From an uncultured Dehalococcoidia bacterium (GTDB taxonomy: Bacteria; Chloroflexota; Dehalococcoidia; Lucifugimonadales; Australimonadaceae): a DNA stretch of 64,000 bases. The notes beneath the pieces were generated by a model. It did no database searches. It saw only the letters and a program-made list of their open reading frames with translations, and was not told the origin of the DNA. A program made the position numbers and the translations under genes. This document shows, piece by piece, positions 58,590 through 64,000 of this stretch; within the stretch, counting starts at the first letter, position 1; each line of letters begins with the position of its first letter. Location of the stretch: assembly GCA_958295525.1 (NCBI GenBank), contig OY282355.1, positions 524,260 through 588,259 on the forward strand, given 5' to 3'.

Positions 58590-60200
58590 CTAAGGCGGTG
58601 ACGGCATAACGGATTCGATTTTCTGGCTTTTCGCCCCTGCAGCGTTGTCCAACCCGACCGCCGCGACTTCGAACCAGTACGCCTCTTGCGAGTTTAAGTC
58701 TGTAAATGTCGTGCTCGTTTGCGTTTGCGGGTAATCCCGGGGCTGTGCGGGAACGGATTCGCCGACGAATCCGTAGAAGACGCGGTATTGCGCCGCTCCC
58801 TCGACTGCCTCCCAAGAGAGTTCGATGGCGCTGGCCGCCGTGTCTGACGGCCCTGCGCGGAAATTCGCGGGCGCCGGGAGCCCCGCGCCCTGGGCGGCAG
58901 GCCGCGTAGTCGTCGCGGCGCCGTCGCCGCCGGCAGCGGCGCCATCGCCGTTGGCAGCGGCGCCGTCGCCGTCGGAGGCAGCGGCGTCGTCGCCGTCGGC
59001 AGCGGCGCCATCGCCGTCGGAGGAAGCGGCGTCATCGCCGCCGGAAGCGGCGTCATCGCCGCCGGAAGCGGCGTCATCGCCGCCGGAAGCGGCGTCCGTT
59101 GCGGCGGGCGCGGGCGGCGTGGACTGTCCGCTGGCGTTGCTGCCCCAGCACACGACGGAGCCGTCGGCCTTGAGGCCGCAAGTATTGGCGCCGCCGCAGG
59201 CGATGGCGGTGAACGTTTCCTCTGCAGGCGGAGTCGCCCGGTTGTCCGTGTTGTCGCCCCAGCAGACCGCCGCGCCGTCCGCCTTGAGGCCGCAGGCGTG
59301 CGCCGTGCCGCTGGCGATCGCCGTGAGCGCCTCGTCGGGAACGTCCATCGTCGCCGCGCCGGTTCCCCAGCATTGCGGCTTGCCGTCGTCCTTCTTGAGC
59401 GCGCAAGCGTGCGTCCCGCCGCTGGCGATGGCGCTGAACGTCCCTTCCGGCGGCGCGGTCGCGGCGTCCCCGGTTCCCCAGCAGACCGCCGTCTCGTCCG
59501 TCTTGATCGCGCAGGTGTGCGCTCCGCCGCTGCTGATCGCGATGAGCGCGTCAACGTCTGTCGGCGGAGTCGCCTGGGCGGCCGCGTCGTCGCTGCCCCA
59601 GCAGCCGACCTCGCCGCTCGGCGTGAGCGCGCAGACGTGGCTGGCGCCGCTGCTGATCGCCGCGAACGGAGCCGCTGGCTCGCCCTCCTGAGGCACGTCC
59701 ACGGCGGCGTTGCCATAGCAGAAGGGGAAGCCGTCCTGCAGGCCGCCTCTGAAGAGGCCGCAGAAGTGCGAGCCGCTGGAACTGGCCGTCTGGAATCGAA
59801 GGGTCTCGCCGAGCGGCCCGTTCAAGAGCGTCGCGACCGATGCATCGGTTTCTTCGCCCCAGCAAGACGCTTTGCCGTCCTCGTCTAGCAAGCAAGCGTG
59901 GAGCGCGCCCGCAGTGAGGCGCGTCGCGGCCTGCGTCACGACCGGCTCAGGCATAGGGGTCGGGGAAGGCGTCGCGGTGGGCGTTGGGGTCGGGGCGGGC
60001 GTTGGGGTTGCGGTCGGCCTGGGGACGGGCGTTGGCGTCGGAGAAGGCGTTGGCGTGGCCGTCGGGTTGGACGGCGTCGGCGTGGGGCGCGCCTCTTTCA
60101 CCACGACGCGGGGCTCGCCCTCTCCGCACGCGGCGAGCGCGAACAAGAGCAGCAGCGCTGCGGCGAACGCTTTCGCGGGATTGCTGCGAACGATGGCCAT
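58590..60200 (-). CDS. RCC1-like repeat lipoprotein C with fibronectin-type domain
   Basis: The 536-residue exported protein has a lipobox (FALAAC), a Pro/Thr linker of about 50 residues, and seven or so RCC1-like blades with paired cysteines (HTCAIK, VCWGTG and similar). A low-complexity region of about 70 residues follows (repeats of DDAASGG, encoded by a 21-bp tandem unit near 59036-59098), then a fibronectin type III-like domain (LPAPANFRAG, SAIELSWEAVEGAAQYRVFY, YWFEVAAVG). It shares the blade type but not the WRVG module of proteins A and B. Probably a surface-exposed binding protein; the ligand is unknown. Confidence 0.8.
   Translation of the reverse strand: MAIVRSNPAKAFAAALLLLFALAACGEGEPRVVVKEARPTPTPSNPTATPTPSPTPTPVPRPTATPTPAPTPTPTATPSPTPMPEPVVTQAATRLTAGALHACLLDEDGKASCWGEETDASVATLLNGPLGETLRFQTASSSGSHFCGLFRGGLQDGFPFCYGNAAVDVPQEGEPAAPFAAISSGASHVCALTPSGEVGCWGSDDAAAQATPPTDVDALIAISSGGAHTCAIKTDETAVCWGTGDAATAPPEGTFSAIASGGTHACALKKDDGKPQCWGTGAATMDVPDEALTAIASGTAHACGLKADGAAVCWGDNTDNRATPPAEETFTAIACGGANTCGLKADGSVVCWGSNASGQSTPPAPAATDAASGGDDAASGGDDAASGGDDAASSDGDGAAADGDDAAASDGDGAAANGDGAAAGGDGAATTTRPAAQGAGLPAPANFRAGPSDTAASAIELSWEAVEGAAQYRVFYGFVGESVPAQPRDYPQTQTSTTFTDLNSQEAYWFEVAAVGLDNAAGAKSQKIESVMPSPP
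59036..59098. repeat. 21-bp tandem repeats in lipoprotein C
   Basis: Three near-identical 21-bp units (containing GGAAGCGGCGTCATCGCCGC) encode the heptad DDAASGG. The surrounding Ala/Asp/Gly-rich region is a degenerate extension of the same unit. Confidence 0.85.
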
Positions 60201-60313
60201 AATGCTGGGGCGTCCGGGCGCAGGGCGCGGTTCGCCGTTGCCGGACTATACCATACCTGCGGGGCGGCGCCGCTCCCGTTACGGGCGCGGGCTTTCGCGT
60301 TATTATGAAGGCT
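60201..60313. promoter_or_regulatory. Divergent promoter region of lipoprotein C and era
   Basis: On the minus strand TGGTATAGT (TATAGT at 60251-60246) is an extended -10 giving about 39 nt of leader for lipoprotein C. On the plus strand TATTAT (60301-60306) ends 7 nt before the ATG at 60314 of era, so era would be leaderless. Confidence 0.55.
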
Positions 60314-61210
60314 ATGAGCGAAAATCCCGCTCCCCACCGCAGCGGACTCGCGGCCATCGTCGGCAGAGCGAACGTCGGCAAGTCCACGCTGCTCAACGCG
60401 CTCGTCGGCCGGAAGTTGTCCATCGTCAGCGCGAAGCCGCATACGACGCGCCGCCAACTGCTCGGCGTGCTGCAAGGCGGCGACTTCCAGGCCGGCCTGC
60501 TCGACACGCCCGGCTTCCTGCGGAAGGGGCGCGACGCGCTGGACGCGGCGATGGCCCGCGAACTCGCCTCCGCGCTCGCCGACGCCGACGCCGCCCTCCT
60601 CGCCGCCGAGCCGCGCCTCCCGGGCGACGTCGAGCGAACGCTGATGCGCCAGATCGCCCACGCCGGAACCCCCGCCGCGCTCGCCATCACTAAGACCGAC
60701 TCCGTCCCCAAGACCCGCCTGCTGCCCGTGATCGCCCGCTACGCCGAGGAGCATCCGTTCACCGAAATCGTGCCCGTGAGCGCGGCGGAGAACGACGGGC
60801 TCGACCGGCTTGCGAACGCCTTGCGCGCCTGCCTCCCGGAGCGCGAGCCGCTCTTCCCCCCGGATATGCTGACCAACCGTCCGGCGCGCTTCCTCGTCGC
60901 CGAACTCGTGCGCGAGAAGGTGTTCGAGCGCTACGCCGACGAGGTTCCCTACGACGCCGCGGTCGAGATAGACGCTTTCGAGGAGCGGGAGGGCGCCGCG
61001 CCCGACTACGTCCGCGCCGTCATCTACGTCGACAAGCCGTCGCAGAAGCGGCTGCTCATCGGCAAGGGCGGCGGCGCCCTCAAGGAGGTCGGAACGCTTG
61101 CCCGCCCGGAGATCGAGTCCCTCACGGGTCGCCCCGTGTACCTGGAGTTGTGGGTGAAAGTCAACTCCAAATGGCGGCGCAAGCCGGGCTTCATCCACCG
61201 GGAAACGTGA
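60314..61210 (+). CDS. era: GTPase Era
   Basis: Era is a GTPase that matures 16S rRNA and the 30S subunit. The 298-residue protein has G1 (GRANVGKSTLLNAL), G3 (DTPG), G4 (ITKTD, a variant of NKxD) and a C-terminal KH domain (RLLIGKGGGALKEVGTLAR). G2 sits in PHTTRRQLLGVLQ. It ends KWRRKPGFIHRET. An ATG at 60305 is also possible, but it overlaps the TATTAT box, so the ATG at 60314 is preferred. Confidence 0.95.
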   Translation: MSENPAPHRSGLAAIVGRANVGKSTLLNALVGRKLSIVSAKPHTTRRQLLGVLQGGDFQAGLLDTPGFLRKGRDALDAAMARELASALADADAALLAAEPRLPGDVERTLMRQIAHAGTPAALAITKTDSVPKTRLLPVIARYAEEHPFTEIVPVSAAENDGLDRLANALRACLPEREPLFPPDMLTNRPARFLVAELVREKVFERYADEVPYDAAVEIDAFEEREGAAPDYVRAVIYVDKPSQKRLLIGKGGGALKEVGTLARPEIESLTGRPVYLELWVKVNSKWRRKPGFIHRET

Positions 61211-61219
61211 CCCCCCGGC

Positions 61220-61285
61220 CCGTCATTCCCGCGTAGGCGGGAATCTCGCCCCTCTATCGTCATTCCCGCGCAGGCGGGAACGACG
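61220..61285. repeat. Two palindromic repeats after era
   Basis: Two copies with GTAG and GCAG loops lie at about 61222-61247 and 61259-61282. They sit between era and the MFS gene. Confidence 0.9.
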
Positions 61286-61341
61286 GGGACAGGGGCGGGC
61301 AGGGGGAGGGTCAAGACGGAGAGGGTAGGGGGCTGATAGCC

Positions 61342-61347
61342 TAGACT
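61342..61347 (+). promoter_or_regulatory. Putative leaderless -10 box of the MFS gene
   Basis: TAGACT ends 7 nt before the ATG at 61355. Confidence 0.5.
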
Positions 61348-61354
61348 GCGCTTT

Positions 61355-62629
61355 ATGCGCGAATCCTCGCAACGCTCCGAAAACTCCGAAGCCGCCGCTG
61401 CGCCGCCGCGCCCTGCGGGCACGTTCGCGGCGCTCGCGTTCCGCAACTACCGGCTGCTGTGGGTCGGCACGCTGTTTATGAGCGCGGGCACGTGGGTGCA
61501 GCAGGTTACGCTGGGCTGGCTCGCATTCGAAATGACCGAGTCGCCGTGGCAAGTGTCGGTCGTCGTCGGCCTGCGGACGTTTCCGATGCTGGGCGCTCCC
61601 ATCGCGGGCGTCATCGCCGATCTGTTCGATCGCCGCAAGATTCTGCTGATCAATCAGACCTACCTCTCCGCGCTCGCGCTGGGGTTCGCCTTGCTGCTGC
61701 TGCTCGACCTCGAGCGGATATGGCACCTCTACGTGTTCTCGTTCCTCTCCGGCGCGGGATGGGGGCTGAACAACCCGCTGCGCCAGACGCTGGTCGCCAA
61801 CTCCGTTCCGAAGACGCGGCTGATGAACGCCATCGCGCTGAACTCGATGGCGTTCAACTCGATGCGGATGATCGGCCCGGCCATCGCCGGAGGGCTGATT
61901 CAGTTCTTCGGCGCGGAATTGAACTTTCTGCTGCAGGCGGCGTTCTACGGCGTCGTCGTGCTTCTGGTCATTCCCTACCGGGCCGAGTACGCGGAGAGCC
62001 GCGAGGGGCGCAAAGAGCAATCGCCGCTCGCCGACCTCCGCGAAGGCATCGCCTACGTCGCCCGCGAGCGCATTCCGCGCTATGCCGTCCTCCTGAGTAT
62101 GATTCCGATGCTCACGATGATGGCGTTCATCCAGACGCAGTTGCCGGTGTTCGTGGCGAGCGACCTGAACAGCCGGGAGGGCGGACTGCTAGGCGTGATG
62201 TATCTGGGGATGGGCGTAGGCGGCTTCCTCGGGTCGCTCTTCGTAGCGCGGTTTCACGCGATTCAACGCAAGGGGCGGCTCGCTATTCTCGCGGTGGCGG
62301 GAGCGGGCGTGTCCGTGCTGCTGCTCTCGCAGACGGACGTCTGGTGGCTGGCCTGGGGCGTGCTCGTATGGCAGCAAATGTTTTTCATCGCCGTGATGAC
62401 GACGAACAACGCGATTCTCCAAAGCGTGACGCCGGACTATCTGCGCGGGCGCGTGATGGGTATCTATATGCTGGACGTCGGCCTGCAGCCGCTGGGCGGG
62501 CTAACGGCGGGGCTGATCGCGACCTACTACGGCGTCTCGGCGGCGTGGGCGGCGGGCGGCGCGACAGGCCTGGCGCTGGTGGGCGTGATCGCGCTGCTCG
62601 CGCCTGAGTTCCGCCGTCTGCGCTTGTAG
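61355..62629 (+). CDS. MFS transporter, EntS/MFS_3-like
   Basis: The 424-residue protein has a disordered N terminus and about twelve helices. Signatures include FRNYRLLWVGTLFMSAGTWV, then GVIADLFDRRKIL (loop 2-3 motif), SFLSGAGWGLNNPLRQTLVA and LRGRVMGIYML in the second half. These match the MFS_3 branch with enterobactin-exporter-like EntS and many uncharacterised exporters. The substrate is unknown. It is monocistronic and followed by a palindromic array. Confidence 0.88.
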   Translation: MRESSQRSENSEAAAAPPRPAGTFAALAFRNYRLLWVGTLFMSAGTWVQQVTLGWLAFEMTESPWQVSVVVGLRTFPMLGAPIAGVIADLFDRRKILLINQTYLSALALGFALLLLLDLERIWHLYVFSFLSGAGWGLNNPLRQTLVANSVPKTRLMNAIALNSMAFNSMRMIGPAIAGGLIQFFGAELNFLLQAAFYGVVVLLVIPYRAEYAESREGRKEQSPLADLREGIAYVARERIPRYAVLLSMIPMLTMMAFIQTQLPVFVASDLNSREGGLLGVMYLGMGVGGFLGSLFVARFHAIQRKGRLAILAVAGAGVSVLLLSQTDVWWLAWGVLVWQQMFFIAVMTTNNAILQSVTPDYLRGRVMGIYMLDVGLQPLGGLTAGLIATYYGVSAAWAAGGATGLALVGVIALLAPEFRRLRL

Positions 62630-62631
62630 GG

Positions 62632-62832
62632 GGGCGAGATTCCCGCCTACGCGGGAATGACGATGAGGGGGCGAGATTCCCGCCTACGCGGGAACGACGA
62701 TGAGGGGGCGAGATTCCCGCCTACGCGGGAATGACGATGAGGGGCGAGATTCCCGCCTACGCGGGAACGACGATGAGGGGGCGAGATTCCCGCCTACGCG
62801 GGAACGACGATGAGGGGGCGAGATTCCCGCCG
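62632..62832. repeat. Tandem array of about six palindromic repeats
   Basis: Near-identical units of 36-38 nt (GGGGCGAGATTCCCGCC core plus ACGCGGGAA, then GACGATGA) repeat five times, with a sixth truncated copy. Linkers are the same in each unit, unlike CRISPR spacers. Confidence 0.92.
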
Positions 62833-62869
62833 GCGCGGTCAGCGCGGGACAGGGGGTGGCTCCCTGCGC

Positions 62870-63793
62870 CTATGGAATGAACGGCGCCTTCGTCTCGCCG
62901 CCCATCACGGTGGAGGGCAGCGCGTCGTCGAGTTCGTCGAGCGTCCACGGCGCGCCGTTGCCCGCCTCGCGGTAGAGCGTCCGCGCCTCCGTCGGATGGC
63001 TGTACCGCCCGATCTTCCCCGATCCGGCGCGGAAGACGACGCCGTTCACGTCCGCCGCCTGATCCGACGCGAGCCAGACGACCAGCGGAGAGACGAATTC
63101 CGGCCCCGCGCGGTTATCCCCTTGCTCCGCGGGATTCTTCTTGCGGTCGAGCCCCGCCTCCGCGAGCATATTGCGGTACGTGTCGTCGCCGAAACTGCGC
63201 GTGGCCGCCATCGGCGCAATCGCGTTCGCGGTGATCCCGTGATTCCGCAACTCGAACGCGAGCCCCCAGGTGAGCGAGACGATGGCGCCTTTCGCGGCGC
63301 CGTAGTTCGCGCGGCCCTCCGGGTTGCGCCACTGGCTGGACGCCGTGTTGACGATGCGCCCCCAGCGCTGCGCCATCATCAGGGGGACGGCGTGATGGCA
63401 GGTGTTGAACGTTCCGAAGAGGTGAACGCCCATCAGCCCGTCCCACTCCTCTTCCGTGAGTTGGTGAAAGAGGCGGTACTGGAACGTTCCCGCGTTGTTG
63501 ACCAGGATGTCCAGCCGCCCGTAAGCCTCGACAGCCGTTCGGATGAGGTTGCCCGCCGCCTCGTAGTCCGAGATGTCGCCGTAGTTGGCGACGGCCTCGC
63601 CGCCGCGTTCGCGGATGAAGGCGACGGCCTCGTCGGCGGGAGCGCGGCCTCCGCCGGAGCCGTCGCGCTCGACGCCGACGTCGTTGACGACGACGCTCGC
63701 GCCTTCTTCGGCGAGCGCAATGGCGTGGGCGCGCCCGATGCCGCGCCCCGATCCGGTGACGACGGCGACTTTGCCTTTCAGCAGGTCTCCCAT
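62870..63793 (-). CDS. SDR-family oxidoreductase
   Basis: The 307-residue short-chain dehydrogenase has the cofactor loop TGSGRGIGRAHAIAL, LVNNAGTF, the catalytic Ser (TASSQW) and YGAAKGAI (YxxxK). A C-terminal extension of about 40 residues (YSHPTEARTLYREAGNGAPW, then TLDELDDALP) is longer than minimal SDRs and is seen in hydroxyacyl-CoA/MFE-type relatives. NAD- or NADP-linked oxidation of a secondary alcohol is expected; the substrate is unknown. GGGAGG precedes the ATG. It lies 39 nt after the partial amidohydrolase and may share its operon. Confidence 0.9.
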   Translation of the reverse strand: MGDLLKGKVAVVTGSGRGIGRAHAIALAEEGASVVVNDVGVERDGSGGGRAPADEAVAFIRERGGEAVANYGDISDYEAAGNLIRTAVEAYGRLDILVNNAGTFQYRLFHQLTEEEWDGLMGVHLFGTFNTCHHAVPLMMAQRWGRIVNTASSQWRNPEGRANYGAAKGAIVSLTWGLAFELRNHGITANAIAPMAATRSFGDDTYRNMLAEAGLDRKKNPAEQGDNRAGPEFVSPLVVWLASDQAADVNGVVFRAGSGKIGRYSHPTEARTLYREAGNGAPWTLDELDDALPSTVMGGETKAPFIP

Positions 63794-63832
63794 GATTCCT
63801 CCCGCAATGGGCGGCAGTCTACTACGCGCTTG

Positions 63833-64000
63833 CTAGAAGCCGTACAACTCTTTCGGGTTGTCCCAGAGGATGCGGGCGCGGCTCTCGGGCGGCATGCGCT
63901 CGTCGTTTTGGAATGTCGAGAGGGCGTGGATCTCCGTGGCGGAGTCCGCGTGGCCGTAGTCGGTGCCGATGACGAGGCGGTCGCCGCCGACGTAGCGGTG
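63833..64000 (-). CDS. Amidohydrolase family 2 protein, C-terminal part
   Basis: Only the last 55 codons lie in the window: GGDRLVIGTDYGHADSATEI, then PPESRARILWDNPKELYGF and stop. The GTDYGHAD segment holds the catalytic aspartate of amidohydrolase family 2 (GSDYPHxD-type), and the WDNPKELYGF ending is the family's usual tail. It continues beyond the right edge. It is transcribed toward the SDR gene. Confidence 0.85.
   Translation of the reverse strand, partial: HRYVGGDRLVIGTDYGHADSATEIHALSTFQNDERMPPESRARILWDNPKELYGF

Noticed and set aside
62632..62832. CRISPR array with 37-nt period
   Set aside because: All linkers are the same sequence, so these are tandem copies, not spacers.

Overview
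The window is about 64 kb of very GC-rich, densely coded bacterial DNA. No rRNA, tRNA or CRISPR array was recognised. The gene families present (Rieske oxygenase, enolase-superfamily enzyme, luciferase-like flavin monooxygenase, hydantoinase/oxoprolinase pair, Gfo/Idh dehydrogenases, class II aldolase, amidohydrolases, F420-type nitroreductase family, caa3-type oxidase with CtaG) resemble marine SAR202/Dehalococcoidia-like Chloroflexota. That assignment is an inference from gene content only. Most long antisense open frames are shadows of the GC-rich coding bias and are left out.

Layout. 0.3-5.2 kb (minus strand): VOC protein, small membrane protein, uvrC, a PIN/ribbon-helix-helix toxin-antitoxin pair with a duplicated antitoxin scar, and a two-gene membrane/FlgT-C-like pair. 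5.5-9.8 kb: MerR regulator, EamA transporter, and two divergent RCC1-like lipoproteins. 10-12.7 kb: metal-ion ABC transporter. 12.8-18.4 kb: bicupin, a membrane glycosyltransferase-like protein with a duplicated C-terminal domain, a Trm112-like/CopD-like pair, and aroE. 18.5-23.5 kb: cytochrome c oxidase operon coxB-A-C-D-ctaG. 23.6-29.9 kb: Rieske oxygenase, MFS, prfA, enolase-superfamily enzyme, luciferase-like oxidoreductase. 30.1-34.7 kb: Lrp-type ligand domain protein and a Gld-like ABC operon. 34.7-37.7 kb: an AT-richer island with a DNA methyltransferase-HNH fusion, a HEPN-like protein and an unknown protein, ending on a gene remnant. 37.7-49.2 kb: hyuBA, mutS2, gpmA, an XRE regulator with a divergent membrane peptide, and two Gfo/Idh genes around a class II aldolase. 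49.3-57.7 kb: lipid desaturase/CFA-synthase pair, nitroreductase-family protein, degenerate MBL protein, trmD-mogA, amidohydrolase, nuclease-like protein, thpR. 57.7-64 kb: a large palindromic-repeat array, a third RCC1-like lipoprotein, era, MFS, another repeat array, SDR, and the 3' end of an amidohydrolase.

Two genome-wide traits stand out. First, a short palindrome (arms ATTCCCGC/GCGGGAAT) is scattered through intergenic DNA, sometimes in arrays, with compensatory arm changes. In two genes it supplies the C-terminal codons and the stop. Second, many genes carry a -10-like hexamer ending 6-9 nt before the start codon, which suggests widespread leaderless transcription. This rule also fixes several start codons (uvrC, era, the 188-aa protein of the island). 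Promoter, operator and terminator calls are by eye.
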